From assembly GCA_037783545.1 (NCBI GenBank), contig JBBELK010000944.1:124001-188000 (forward strand): DNA of 64,000 bases. The letters are read 5' to 3'. The position numbers and the translations under genes were made by a program. The stretch is from Henricia sp. BOLD:AAB3569. Its lineage: Eukaryota > Echinodermata > Asteroidea > Spinulosida > Echinasteridae. The notes under the pieces are model-generated. The model worked only from the letters and a program-made list of their open reading frames with translations. It did not search any database and was not told where the DNA came from. Shown here piece by piece: positions 32,691 through 46,548 of this stretch (the stretch's first letter is position 1; each line of letters starts with the position of its first letter).

Positions 32691-34352
32691 TCAACGGCCG
32701 TACAAATGTACACCAGCGCGGCGCAGGGTGTCCCAACAGCCACGGTTAGGGGAATAACCACGCAGCCGAGCTCCGTTTTCCCTAAACTCTGAAATTTCTC
32801 CGTCATTTCCCAGCGAAAATCTGTCAATTTTGCATGACAAGTGCGGAATATATACAGTTTCGAGCATGCAACATTTGAAGTTGGTTGGAAAATTCCTTGA
32901 TTTCCAAATTTGCCGGCATTTGGGACACACTGTGACCTAATTCCCGTCACAATCTGGGGTGAGTCAACGGCCGTACAAATGTACACCAGCGCGGCGCATG
33001 CGCAGGGTGTCCCAACAGCCACGGTTAGGGGAATAACCACGCAGCCGAGCTCCGTTTTCCCTAAACTCTGAAATTTATCCGTCATTTCCCAGCGAAAATC
33101 TGTCAATTTTGCATGACAAGTGCGGAATATATACAGTTTGGAGCATGCAAAATTTGAAGTTGGTTGGAAAATACCTTGATTTCCAAATTTGCCGGCATTT
33201 GGGACACACTTTGACCTAATTCCCGTCACAATCTGGGGTGAGTCAACGGCCGTACAAATGTACACCAGCGCGGCGCATGCGCAGGGTGTCCCAACAGCCA
33301 CGGTTAGGGGAATAACCACGCAGCCGAGCTCCGTTTTCTCTAAACTCTGAAATTTCTCCGTCATTTCCCAGCGAAAATCTGTCAAATTTGCATGACAAGT
33401 GCGGAATATATACAGTTTGGAGCATGCAAAATTTGAAGTTGGTTGGAAAATTCCTTGATTTCCAAATTTGCCGGCATTTGGGACACACTTTGACCTAATT
33501 CCCGTCACAATCTGAGGTGAGTCAACGGCCGTACGAATGTACACCAGCGCGGCGCATGCGCAGGGTGTCCCAACAGCCACGGTTAGGGGAATAACCACGC
33601 AGCCGAGCTCCGTTTTCCCTAAACTCTGAAATTTCTCCGTCATTTCCCAGCGAAAATCTGTCAATTTTCCATGACAAGTGCGGAATATATACAGTTTGGA
33701 GCATGCAAAATTTGAAGTTGGTTGGAAAATTCCTTGATTTCCAAATTTGCCGGCATTTGGGACACACTTTGACCTAATTCCCGTCAAAATCTGGGGTGAG
33801 TCAACGGCCGTACAAATGTACACCAGCGCGGCGCAGGGTGTCCCAACAGCCACGGTTAGGGGAATAACCACGCAGCCGAGCTCCGTTTTCCCTAAACTCT
33901 GAAATTTCTTCGTCATTTCCCAGCGAAAATCTGTCAATTTTGCATGACAAGTGCGGAATATATACAGTTTGGAGCATGCAAAATTTGAAGTTGGTTGGAA
34001 AATTCCTTGATTTCCAAATATGCCGGCATTTGGGACACACTTTGACCTAATTCCCGTCACAATCTGGGTTGAGTCAACGGCCGTACAAATGTACACCAGC
34101 GCGGTGCATGCGCAGGGTGTCCCAACAGCCACGGTTAGGGGAATAACCACGCAGCCGAGCTCCGTTTTCCCTAAACTCTGAAATTTCTCCGTCATTTCCC
34201 AGCGAAAATCTGTCAAATTTGCATGACAAGTGCGGAATATACACAGTTTGGAGCATGCAAAATTTGAAGTTGGTTGGAAAATTCCTTGATTTCCAAATTT
34301 GCCGGCATTTGGGACACACTTTGACCTAATTCCCGTCACAATCTGGGGTGAG
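31860..34352 (+). repeat. 2,493-bp nine-monomer segment duplicated 8,585 bp downstream (left copy)
   Basis: The order TTTTCCATG, GTGCATGCGC/TCAAATTTG, CGTACGAATG/TTTTCAAAT, p, AAATTTATCCG/AAAATACC, TCAAATTTG, CGTACGAATG/TTTTCCATG, TTTCTTCGTC, TCAAATTTG is repeated with identical spacing at 40445-42937. Confidence 0.9.
32691..34352 (+). repeat. Six-monomer higher-order repeat, copy 4, most altered (1,662 bp)
   Basis: The p monomer lacks the CCTAGCG change of the three previous copies. Then come AAATTTATCCG with AAAATACC (32964), TCAAATTTG (33243), CGTACGAATG with TTTTCCATG and GTCAAAATCTG (33522), TTTCTTCGTC (33801), and GGGTTGAG leading into 34074. Confidence 0.87.
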
Positions 34353-36574
34353 TCAACGGCCGTACAAATGTACACCAGCGCGGCGCAGTGTGTCCCAACA
34401 GCCACGGTTAGGGGAATAACCACGCAGCCGAGCTCCGTTTTCCCTAAACTCTGAAATTTCTCCGTCATTTCCCAGCGAAAATCTGTCAATTTTGCATGAC
34501 AAGTGCGGAATATATACAGTTTGAAGCATGCAAAATTTGAAGTTGGTTTGAAAATTCCTTGATTTCCAAATTTGCCGGCATTTGGGACACACTTTGACCT
34601 AATTCCCGTCACAATCTGGGGTGAGTCAACGGCCGTACAAATGTACACCAGCGCGGCGCATGCGCAGGGTGTCCCAACAGCTACGGTTAGGGGAATAACC
34701 ACGCAGCCGAGCTCAGTTTTCCCTAAACTCTGAAATATCTCCGTCGTTTCCCAGCAAAAATCTGTACAATTTTGCATGACAAGTGCGGAATATATACAGT
34801 TTGGAGCATGCAAAATTTGAAGTTGGTTGGAAAATTCCTTGATTTCCAAATTTGCCGGCATTTGGGACACACTTTGACCTAATTCCCGTCACAATCTGGG
34901 GTGAGTCAACGGCCGTACAAATGTACACCAGCGCGGCGCATGCGCAGGGTGTCCCAACAGCCACGGTTAGGGGAATAACCACGCAGTCGAGCTCCGTTTT
35001 CCCTAAACTCTGAAATTTCTCCGTCATTTCCCAGCGAAAATCTGTCAATTTTGCATGACAAGTGCGGAATATATACAGTTTGGAGCATGCAAAATTTGAA
35101 GTTGGTTGGAAAATTCCTTGATTTCCAAATTTGCCGGCATTTGGGACACACTTTGACCTAATTCCCGTCACAATCTGGGTTGAGTCAACGGCCGTACAAA
35201 TGTACACCAGCGCGGTGCATGCGCAGGGTGTCCCAACAGCCACGGTTAGGGGAATAACCACGCAGCCGAGCTCCGTTTTCCCTAAACTCTGAAATTTCTC
35301 CGTCATTTCCCAGCGAAAATCTGTCAAATTTGCATGACAAGTGCGGAATATATACAGTTTGGAGCATGCAAAATTTGAAGTTGGTTGGAAAATTCCTTGA
35401 TTTCCAAATTTGCCGGCATTTGGGACACACTTTGACCTAATTCCCGTCACAATCTGGGGTGAGTCAACGGCCGTACGAATGTACACCAGCGCGGCGCATG
35501 CGCAGGGTGTCCCAACAGCCACGGTTAGGGGAATAACCACGCAGCCGAGCTCCGTTTTCCCTAAACTCTGAAATTTCTCCGTCATTTCCCAGCGAAAATC
35601 TGTCAATTTTGCATGACAAGTGCGGAATATATACAGTTTGGAGCATGCAAAATTTGAAGTTGGTTGGAAAATTCCTTGATTTCCAAATTTGCCGGCATTT
35701 GGGACACACTTTGACCTACTTCCCGTCACAATCTGGGGTGAGTCAACGGCCGTACAAATGTACACCAGCGCGGCGCATGTGCAGGGTGTCACAACAGCCA
35801 CGGTTAGGGGAATAACCACGCAGCCGAGCTCCGTTTTCCCTAAACTCTGAAATTTCCCTGTCATTTCCCAGCGAAAATCTGTCAATTTTGCATGACAAGT
35901 GCGGAATATATACAGTTTGGAGCATGCAAAATTTGAAGTTGGTTGGAAAATTCCTTGATTTCCAATTTTGCCGGCATTTGGGACACACTTTGACCTAATT
36001 CCCGTCACAATCTGGGGTGAGTCAACGGCCGTACAAATGTACACCAGCGCGGCGCAGTGTGTCCCAACAGCCACGGTTAGGGGAATAACCACGCAGCCGA
36101 GCTCCGTTTTCCCTAAACTCTGAAATTTCTCCGTCATTTCCCAGCGAAAATCTGTCAATTTTGCATGACAAGTGCGGAATATATACAGTTTGAAGCATGC
36201 AAAATTGGAAGTTGGTTTGAAAATTCCTTGATTTCCAAATTTGCCGGCATTTGGGACACACTTTGACCTAATTCCCGTCACAATCTGGGGTGAGTCAACG
36301 GCCGTACAAATGTACACCAGCGCGGCGCATGCGCAGGGTGTCCCAACAGCTACGGTTAGGGGAATAACCACGCAGCCGAGCTCAGTTTTCCCTAAACTCT
36401 GAAATATCTCCGTCGTTTCCCAGCAAAAATCTGTACAATTTTGCATGACAAGTGCGGAATATATACAGTTTGGAGCATGCAAAATTTGAAGTTGGTTGGA
36501 AAATTCCTTGATTTCCAAATTTGCCGGCATTTGGGACACACTTTGACCTAATTCCCGTCACAATCTGGGGTGAG
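34353..36574 (+). repeat. Monomers ending in TGTACAA punctuation, with a 1,669-bp six-monomer unit
   Basis: 34353-34905 and 36022-36574 are matching pairs: a CAGTGTGTCCC monomer with TTTGAAGC and GGTTTGAAAA, then a 280-bp monomer with AGCTACGG, GAAATATCTCC and TGTACAA. The six monomers 34906-36574 make one 1,669-bp period. 35185 repeats the GGGTTGAG junction of 34074. Confidence 0.85.
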
Positions 36575-37678
36575 TCAACGGCCGTACAAATGTACACCAG
36601 CGCGGCGCATGCGCAGGGTGTCCCAACAGCCACGGTTAGGGGAATAACCACGCAGTCGAGCTCCGTTTTCCCTAAACTCTGAAATTTCTCCGTCATTTCC
36701 CAGCGAAAATCTGTCAATTTTGCATGACAAGTGCGGAATATATACAGTTTGGAGCATGCAAAATTTGAAGTTGGTTGGAAAATTCCTTGATTTCCAAATT
36801 TGCCGGCATTTGGGACACACTTTGACCTAATTCCCGTCACAATCTGGGGTGAGTCAACGGCCGTACAAATGTACACCAGCGCGGCGCAGGGTGTCCCAAC
36901 AGCCACGGTTAGGGAAATAACCACGCAGCCGAGCTCCGTTTTCCCTAAACTCTGAAATTTCTCCGTCATTTCCCAGCGAAAATCTGTCAATTTTGCATGA
37001 CAAGTGCGGAATATATACAGTTTGGAGCATGCAAAATTTGAAGTTGGTTGGAAAATTCCTTGATTTCCAAATTTGCCGGCATTTGGGACACACTTTGACC
37101 TAATTCCCGTCACAATCTGGGGTGAGTCAACGGCCGTACAAATGTACACCAGCGCGGCGCAGGGTGTCCCAACAGCCACGGTTAGGGAAATAACCACGCA
37201 GCCGAGCTCCGTTTTCCCTAAACTCTGAAATTTCTCCGTCATTTCCCAGCGAAAATCTGTCAATTTTGCATGACAAGTGCGGAATATATACAGTTTGGAG
37301 CATGCAAAATTTGAAGTTGGTTGGAAAATTCCTTGATTTCCAAATTTGCCGGCATTTGGGACACACTTTGACCTAATTCCCGTCACAATCTGGGGTGAGT
37401 CAACGGCCGTACGAATGTACACCAGCGCGGCGCATGCGCAGGGTGTCCCAACAGCCACGGTTAGGGGAATAACCACGCAGCCGAGCTCCGTTTTCCCTAA
37501 ACTCTGAAATTTCTCCGTCATTTCCCAGCGAAAATCTGTCAATTTTGCATGACAAGTGCGGAATATATACAGTTTGGAGCATGCAAAATTTGAAGTTGGT
37601 TGGAAAATTCCTTGATTTCCAAATTTGCCGGCATTTGGGACACACTTTGACCTAATTCCCGTCACAATCTGGGGTGAG

Positions 37679-39886
37679 TCAACGGCCGTACAAATGTACA
37701 CCAGCGCGGCGCATGTGCAGGGTGTCACAACAGCCACGGTTAGGGGAATAACCACGCAGCCGAGCTCCGTTTTCCCTAAACTCTGAAATTTCCCTGTCAT
37801 TTCCCAGCGAAAATCTGTCAATTTTGCATGACAAGTGCGGAATATATACAGTTTGGAGCATGCAAAATTTGAAGTTGGTTGGAAAATTCCTTGATTTCCA
37901 AATTTGCCGGCATTTGGGACACACTTTGACCTAATTCCCGTCACAATCTGGGGTGAGTCAACGGCCGTACAAATGTACACCAGCGCGGCGCAGTGTGTCC
38001 CAACAGCCACGGTTAGGGGAATAACCACGCAGCCGAGCTCCGTTTTCCCTAAACTCTGAAATTTCTCCGTCATTTCCCAGCGAAAATCTGTCAATTTTGC
38101 ATGACAAGTGCGGAATATATACAGTTTGGAGCATGCAAAATTTGAAGTTGGTTGGAAAATTCCTTGATTTCCAAATTTGCCGGCATTTGGGACACACTTT
38201 GACCTAATTCCCGTCACAATCTGGGGTGAGTCAACGGCCGTACAAATGTACACCAGCGCGGCGCATGTGCAGGGTGTCACAACAGCCACGGTTAGGGGAA
38301 TAACCACGCAGCCGAGCTCCGTTTTCCCTAAACTCTGAAATTTCTCCGTCATTTCCCAGCGAAAATCTGTCAAATTTGCATGACAAGTGCGGAATATATA
38401 CAGTTTGGAGCATGCAAAATTTGAAGTTGGTTGGAAAATTCCTTGATTTCCAAATTTGCCGGCATTTGGGACACACTTTGACCTAATTCCCGTCACAATC
38501 TGGGGTGAGTCAACGGCCGTACAAATGTACACCAGCGCGGCGCAGTGTGTCCCAACAGCCACGGTTAGGGGAATAACCACGTAGCCGAGCTCCGTTTTCC
38601 CTAAACTCTGAAATTTCTCCGTCATTTCCCAGCGAAAATCTGTCAATTTTGCATGACAAGTGCGGAATATATACAGTTTGAAGCATGCAAAATTTGAAGT
38701 TGGTTGGAAAATTCCTTGATTTCCAAATTTGCCGGCATTTGGGACACACTTTGACCTAATTCCCGTCACAATCTGGGGTGAGTCAACGGCCGTACAAATG
38801 TACACCAGCGCGGCGCATGTGCAGGGTGTCACAACAGCCACGGTTAGGGGAATAACCACGCAGCCGAGCTCCGTTTTCCCTAAACTCTGAAATTTCCCTG
38901 TCATTTCCCAGCGAAAATCTGTCAATTTTGCATGACAAGTGCGGAATATATACAGTTTGGAGCATGCAAAATTTGAAGTTGGTTGGAAAATTCCTTGATT
39001 TCCAAATTTGCCGGCATTTGGGACACACTTTGACCTAATTCCCGTCACAATCTGGGGTGAGTCAACGGCCGTACAAATGTACACCAGCGCGGCGCAGTGT
39101 GTCCCAACAGCCACGGTTAGGGGAATAACCACGCAGCCGAGCTCCGTTTTCCCTAAACTCTGAAATTTCTCCGTCATTTCCCAGCGAAAATCTGTCAATT
39201 TTGCATGACAAGTGCGGAATATATACAGTTTGGAGCATGCAAAATTTGAAGTTGGTTGGAAAATTCCTTGATTTCCAAATTTGCCGGCATTTGGGACACA
39301 CTTTGACCTAATTCCCGTCACAATCTGGGGTGAGTCAACGGCCGTACAAATGTACACCAGCGCGGCGCATGTGCAGGGTGTCACAACAGCCACGGTTAGG
39401 GGAATAACCACGCAGCCGAGCTCCGTTTTCCCTAAACTCTGAAATTTCTCCGTCATTTCCCAGCGAAAATCTGTCAAATTTGCATGACAAGTGCGGAATA
39501 TATACAGTTTGGAGCATGCAAAATTTGAAGTTGGTTGGAAAATTCCTTGATTTCCAAATTTGCCGGCATTTGGGACACACTTTGACCTAATTCCCGTCAC
39601 AATCTGGGGTGAGTCAACGGCCGTACAAATGTACACCAGCGCGGCGCAGTGTGTCCCAACAGCCACGGTTAGGGGAATAACCACGCAGCCGAGCTCCGTT
39701 TTCCCTAAACTCTGAAATTTCTCCGTCATTTCCCAGCGAAAATCTGTCAATTTTGCATGACAAGTGCGGAATATATACAGTTTGAAGCATGCAAAATTTG
39801 AAGTTGGTTGGAAAATTCCTTGATTTCCAAATTTGCCGGCATTTGGGACACACTTTGACCTAATTCCCGTCACAATCTGGGGTGAG
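37679..39886 (+). repeat. 1,104-bp tetramer, two tandem copies
   Basis: 37679-38782 and 38783-39886, each 279, 273, 279 and 273 bp: GCGCATGTGC/GTCACAACA with TTTCCCTGTC; CAGTGTGTCCC; GCGCATGTGC with TCAAATTTG; CAGTGTGTCCC with TTTGAAGCATG. A fifth related monomer (39887) carries the private ACGGACGTAC. Confidence 0.9.
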
Positions 39887-40444
39887 TCAACGGACGTACA
39901 AATGTACACCAGCGCGGCGCATGTGCAGGGTGTCACAACAGCCACGGTTAGGGGAATAACCACGCAGCCGAGCTCCGTTTTCCCTAAACTCTGAAATTTC
40001 CCTGTCATTTCCCAGCGAAAATCTGTCAATTTTGCATGACAAGTGCGGAATATATACAGTTTGGAGCATGCAACATTTGAAGTTGGTTTGAAAATTCCTT
40101 GATTTCCAAATTTGCCGGCATTTGGGACACACTTTGACCTAATTCCCGTCACAATCTGGGGTGAGTCAACGGCCGTACAAATGTACACCAGCGCGGCGCA
40201 TGCGCAGGGTGTCCCAACAGCCACGGTTAGGGGAATAACCACGCAGCCGAGCTCCGTTTTCCTTAAACTCTGAAATTTCTCCGTCATTTCCCAGCGAAAA
40301 TCTGTCAATTTTGCATGACAAGTGCGGAATATATACAGTTTGGAGCATGCAAAATTTGAAGTTGGTTGGAAAATTCCTTGATTTCCAAATTTGCCGGCAT
40401 TTGGGACACACTTTGACCTAATTCCCGTCACAATCTGGGGTGAG

Positions 40445-42937
40445 TCAACGGCCGTACAAATGTACACCAGCGCGGCGCAGGGTGTCCCAACAGCCACGGT
40501 TAGGGGAATAACCACGCAGCCGAGCTCCGTTTTCCCTAAACTCTGAAATTTCTCCGTCATTTCCCAGCGAAAATCTGTCAATTTTCCATGACAAGTGCGG
40601 AATATATACAGTTTGGAGCATGCAAAATTTGAAGTTGGTTGGAAAATTCCTTGATTTCCAAATTTGCCGGCATTTGGGACACACTTTGACCTAATTCTCG
40701 TCACAATCTGGGGTGAGTCAACGGCCGTACAAATGTACACCAGCGCGGTGCATGCGCAGGGTGTCCCAACAGCCACGGTTAGGGGAATAACCACGCAGCC
40801 GAGCTCCGTTTTCCCTAAACTCTGAAATTTCTCCGTCATTTCCCAGCGAAAATCTGTCAAATTTGCATGACAAGTGCGGAATATATACAGTTTGGAGCAT
40901 GCAAAATTTGAAGTTGGTTGGAAAATTCCTTGATTTCCAAATTTGCCGGCATTTGGGACACACTTTGACCTAATTCCCGTCACAATCTGGGGTGAGTCAA
41001 CGGCCGTACGAATGTACACCAGCGCGGCGCATGCGCAGGGTGTCCCAACAGCCACGGTTAGGGGAATAACCACGCAGCCGAGCTCCGTTTTCCCTAAACT
41101 CTGAAATTTCTCCGTCATTTCCCAGCGAAAATCTGTCAATTTTGCATGACAAGTGCGGAATATATACAGTTTGGAGCATGCAAAATTTGAAGTTGGTTGG
41201 AAAATTCCTTGATTTTCAAATTTGCCGGCATTTGGGACACACTTTGACCTAATTCCCGTCACAATCTGGGGTGAGTCAACGGCCGTACAAATGTACACCA
41301 GCGCGGCGCAGGGTGTCCCAACAGCCACGGTTAGGGGAATAACCACGCAGCCGAGCTCCGTTTTCCCTAAACTCTGAAATTTCTCCGTCATTTCCCAGCG
41401 AAAATCTGTCAATTTTGCATGACAAGTGCGGAATATATACAGTTTCGAGCATGCAACATTTGAAGTTGGTTGGAAAATTCCTTGATTTCCAAATTTGCCG
41501 GCATTTGGGACACACTGTGACCTAATTCCCGTCACAATCTGGGGTGAGTCAACGGCCGTACAAATGTACACCAGCGCGGCGCATGCGCAGGGTGTCCCAA
41601 CAGCCACGGTTAGGGGAATAACCACGCAGCCGAGCTCCGTTTTCCCTAAACTCTGAAATTTATCCGTCATTTCCCAGCGAAAATCTGTCAATTTTGCATG
41701 ACAAGTGCGGAATATATACAGTTTGGAGCATGCAAAATTTGAAGTTGGTTGGAAAATACCTTGATTTCCAAATTTGCCGGCATTTGGGACACACTTTGAC
41801 CTAATTCCCGTCACAATCTGGGGTGAGTCAACGGCCGTACAAATGTACACCAGCGCGGCGCATGCGCAGGGTGTCCCAACAGCCACGGTTAGGGGAATAA
41901 CCACGCAGCCGAGCTCCGTTTTCCCTAAACTCTGAAATTTCTCCGTCATTTCCCAGCGAAAATCTGTCAAATTTGCATGACAAGTGCGGAATATATACAG
42001 TTTGGAGCATGCAAAATTTGAAGTTGGTTGGAAAATTCCTTGATTTCCAAATTTGCCGGCATTTGGGACACACTTTGACCTAATTCCCGTCACAATCTGG
42101 GGTGAGTCAACGGCCGTACGAATGTACACCAGCGCGGCGCATGCGCAGGGTGTCCCAACAGCCACGGTTAGGGGAATAACCACGCAGCCGAGCTCCGTTT
42201 TCCCTAAACTCTGAAATTTCTCCGTCATTTCCCAGCGAAAATCTGTCAATTTTCCATGACAAGTGCGGAATATATACAGTTTGGAGCATGCAAAATTTGA
42301 AGTTGGTTGGAAAATTCCTTGATTTCCAAATTTGCCGGCATTTGGGACACACTTTGACCTAATTCCCGTCAAAATCTGGGCTGAGTCAACGGCCGTACAA
42401 ATGTACACCAGCGCGGCGCAGGGTGTCCCAACAGCCACGGTTAGGGGAATAACCACGCAGCCGAGCTCCGTTTTCCCTAAACTCTGAAATTTCTTCGTCA
42501 TTTCCCAGCGAAAATCTGTCAATTTTGCATGACAAGTGCGGAATATATACAGTTTGGAGCATGCAAAATTTGAAGTTGGTTGGAAAATTCCTTGATTTCC
42601 AAATTTGCCGGCATTTGGGACACACTTTGACCTAATTCCCGTCACAATCTGGGGTGAGTCAACGGCCGTACAAATGTACACCAGCGCGGTGCATGCGCAG
42701 GGTGTCCCAACAGCCACGGTTAGGGGAATAACCACGCAGCCGAGCTCCGTTTTCCCTAAACTCTGAAATTTCTCCGTCATTTCCCAGCGAAAATCTGTCA
42801 AATTTGCATGACAAGTGCGGAATATATACAGTTTGGAGCATGCAAAATTTGAAGTTGGTTGGAAAATTCCTTGATTTCCAAATTTGCCGGCATTTGGGAC
42901 ACACTTTGACCTAATTCCCGTCACAATCTGGGGTGAG
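40445..42937 (+). repeat. 2,493-bp nine-monomer segment (right copy of 31860-34352)
   Basis: All phase markers are offset by exactly 8,585 bp. Small differences include CTAATTCTCGTC near 40695 (against CCCGTAAC in the left copy) and GGGCTGAG near 42379 (against GGGGTGAG). It runs into the 6,935-bp repeat. Confidence 0.9.
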
Positions 42938-43769
42938 TCAACGGCCGTACAAATGTACACCAGCGCGGCGCATGTGCAGGGTGTCACAACAGCCACGGTT
43001 AGGGGAATAACCACGCAGCCGAGCTCCGTTTTCCCTAAACTCTGAAATTTCCCTGTCATTTCCCAGCGAAAATCTGTCAATTTTGCATGACAAGTGCGGA
43101 ATATATACAGTTTGGAGCATGCAAAATTTGAAGTTGGTTGGAAAATTCCTTGATTTCCAATTTTGCCGGCATTTGGGACACACTTTGACCTAATTCCCGT
43201 CACAATCTGGGGTGAGTCAACGGCCGTACAAATGTACACCAGCGCGGCGCAGTGTGTCCCAACAGCCACGGTTAGGGGAATAACCACGCAGCCGAGCTCC
43301 GTTTTCCCTAAACTCTGAAATTTCTCCGTCATTTCCCAGCGAAAATCTGTCAATTTTGCATGACAAGTGCGGAATATATACAGTTTGGAGCATGCAAAAT
43401 TTGAAGTTGGTTTGAAAATTCCTTGATTTCCAAATTTGCCGGCATTTGGGACACACTTTGACCTAATTCCCGTCACAATCTGGGGTGAGTCAACGGCCGT
43501 ACAAATGTACACCAGCGCGGCGCATGCGCAGGGTGTCCGAACAGCTACGGTTAGGGGAATAACCACGCAGCCGAGCTCAGTTTTCCCTAAACTCTGAAAT
43601 TTCTCCGTCGTTTCCCAGCAAAAATCTGTACAATTTTGCATGACAAGTGCGGAATATATACAGTTTGGAGCATGCAAAATTTGAAGTTGGTTGGAAAATT
43701 CCTTGATTTCCAAATTTGCCGGCATTTGGGACACACTTTGACCTAATTCCCGTCACAATCTGGGGTGAG

Positions 43770-46548
43770 TCAACGGCCGTACAAATGTACACCAGCGCGG
43801 CGCATGCGCAGGGTGTCCCAACAGCCACGGTTAGGGGAATAACCACGCAGTCGAGCTCCGTTTTCCCTAAACTCTGAAATTTCTCCGTCATTTCCCAGCG
43901 AAAATCTGTCAATTTTGCATGACAAGTGCGGAATATATACAGTTTGGAGCATGCAAAATTTGAAGTTGGTTGGAAAATTCCTTGATTTCCAAATTTGCCG
44001 GCATTTGGGACACACTTTGACCTAATTCCCGTCACAATCTGGGGTGAGTCAACGGCCGTACAAATGTACACCAGCGCGGCGCAGGGTGTCCCAACAGCCA
44101 CGGTTAGGGAAATAACCACGCAGCCGAGCTCCGTTTTCCCTAAACTCTGAAATTTCTCCGTCATTTCCCAGCGAAAATCTGTCAATTTTGCATGACAAGT
44201 GCGGAATATATACAGTTTGGAGCATGCAAAATTTGAAGTTGGTTGGAAAATTCCTTGATTTCCAAATTTGCCGGCATTTGGGACACACTTTGACCTAATT
44301 CCCGTCACAATCTGGGGTGAGTCAACGGCCGTACGAATGTACACCAGCGCGGCGCATGCGCAGGGTGTCCCAACAGCCACGGTTAGGGGAATAACCACGC
44401 AGCCGAGCTCCGTTTTCCCTAAACTCTGAAATTTCTCCGTCATTTCCCAGCGAAAATCTGTCAATTTTGCATGACAAGTGCGGAATATATACAGTTTGGA
44501 GCATGCAAAATTTGAAGTTGGTTGGAAAATTCCTTGATTTCCAAATTTGCCGGCATTTGGGACACACTTTGACCTAATTCCCGTCACAATCTGGGGTGAG
44601 TCAACGGCCGTACAAATGTACACCAGCGCGGCGCATGTGCAGGGTGTCACAACAGCCACGGTTAGGGGAATAACCACGCAGCCGAGCTCCGTTTTCCCTA
44701 AACTCTGAAATTTCCCTGTCATTTCCCAGCGAAAATCTGTCAATTTTGCATGACAAGTGCGGAATATATACAGTTTGGAGCATGCAAAATTTGAAGTTGG
44801 TTGGAAAATTCCTTGATTTCCAAATTTGCCGGCATTTGGGACACACTTTGACCTAATTCCCGTCACAATCTGGGGTGAGTCAACGGCCGTACAAATGTAC
44901 ACCAGCGCGGCGCATGTGCAGGGTGTCACAACAGCCACGGTTAGGGGAATAACCACGCAGCCGAGCTCCGTTTTCCCTAAACTCTGAAATTTCCCTGTCA
45001 TTTCCCAGCGAAAATCTGTCAATTTTGCATGACAAGTGCGGAATATATACAGTTTGGAGCATGCAAAATTTGAAGTTGGTTGGAAAATTCCTTGATTTCC
45101 AAATTTGCCGGCATTTGGGACACACTTTGACCTAATTCCCGTCACAATCTGGGGTGAGTCAACGGCCGTACAAATGTACACCAGCGCGGCGCAGTGTGTC
45201 CCAACAGCCACGGTTAGGGGAATAACCACGCAGCCGAGCTCCGTTTTCCCTAAACTCTGAAATTTCTCCGTCATTTCCCAGCGAAAATCTGTCAATTTTG
45301 CATGACAAGTGCGGAATATATACAGTTTGGAGCATGCAAAATTTGAAGTTGGTTGGAAAATTCCTTGATTTCCAAATTTGCCGGCATTTGGGACACACTT
45401 TGACCTAATTCCCGTCACAATCTGGGGTGAGTCAACGGCCGTACAAATGTACACCAGCGCGGTGCATGCGCAGGGTGTCCCAACAGCCAAGGTTAGGGGA
45501 ATAACCACGCAGCCGAGCTCCGTTTTCCCTAAACTCTGAAATTTCTCCGTCATTTCCCAGCGAAAATCTGTCAAATTTGCATGACAAGTGCGGAATATAT
45601 ACAGTTTGGAGCATGCAAAATTTGAAGTTGGTTGGAAAATTCCTTGATTTCCAAATTTGCCGGCATTTGGGACACACTTTGACCTAATTCCCGTCACAAT
45701 CTGGGGTGAGTCAACGGCCGTACGAATGTACACCAGCGCGGCGCATGCGCAGGGTGTCCCAACAGCCACGGTTAGGGGAATAACCACGCAGCCGAGCTCC
45801 GTTTTCCCTAAACTCTGAAATTTCTCCGTCATTTCCCAGCGAAAATCTGTCAATTTTGCATGACAAGTGCGGAATATATACAGTTTGAAGCATGCAAAAT
45901 TTGAAGTTGGTTGGAAAATTCCTTGATTTCCAAATTTGCCGGCATTTGGGACACACTTTGACCTAATTCCCGTCACAATCTGGGGTGAGTCAACGGCCGT
46001 ACAAATGTACACCAGCGCGGCGCATGTGCAGGGTGTCACAACAGCCACGGTTAGGGGAAAAACCACGCAGCCGAGCTCCGTTTTCCCTAAACTCTGAAAT
46101 TTCCCTGTCATTTCCCAGCGAAAATCTGTCAATTTTGCATGACAAGTGCGGAATATATACAGTTTGGAGCATGCAAAATTTGAAGTTGGTTTGAAAATTC
46201 CTTGATTTCCAAATTTGCCGGCATTTGGGACACACTTTGACCTAATTCCCGTCACAATCTGGGGTGAGTCAACGGCCGTACAAATGTACACCAGCGCGGC
46301 GCATGCGCAGGGTGTCCCAACAGCTACGGTTAGGGGAATAACCACGCAGCCGAGCTCAGTTTTCCCTAAACTCTGAAATATCTCCGTCGTTTCCCAGCAA
46401 AAATCTGTACAATTTTGCATGACAAGTGCGGAATATATACAGTTTGGAGCATGCAAAATTTGAAGTTGGTTGGAAAATTCCTTGATTTCCAAATTTGCCG
46501 GCATTTGGGACACACTTTGACCTAATTCCCGTCACAATCTGGGGTGAG
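43770..46548 (+). repeat. Block X, copy 1 (10 monomers, 2,779 bp)
   Basis: Monomer lengths 279,273,279,279,279,273,279,279,279,280. Diagnostic order: GCAGTCGAGC; GGTTAGGGAAATAACC; CGTACGAATG; two GCGCATGTGC/GTCACAACA/TTTCCCTGTC monomers; CAGTGTGTCCC; AGCCAAGG with TCAAATTTG; CGTACGAATG with TTTGAAGC; GGGGAAAAACC; and a 280-bp monomer with AGCTACGG, GAAATATCTCC and TGTACAA. At 45266 it has C, like the copy at 54037. Confidence 0.95.

Larger units (their letters stand above)
36382..43734 (-). other. Open reading frame of 2,450 codons, same satellite frame; not called as a gene
   Basis: Same repeat peptide over about 26 monomers. Like the 978- and 1,437-codon frames in the X and Y blocks, it is bounded by the 1-bp TGTACAA insertions, each of which moves translation into a frame that soon ends at the TCA of GAGCTCAGT. 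The starts of several of these frames are GTG, not ATG. Confidence 0.85.

Noticed and set aside
45985..46194. Plus-strand 69-residue frames (also at 52920, 56252, 63187)
   Set aside because: They exist only where GGGGAAAAACC removes a stop and are exact shadows of one satellite monomer type.
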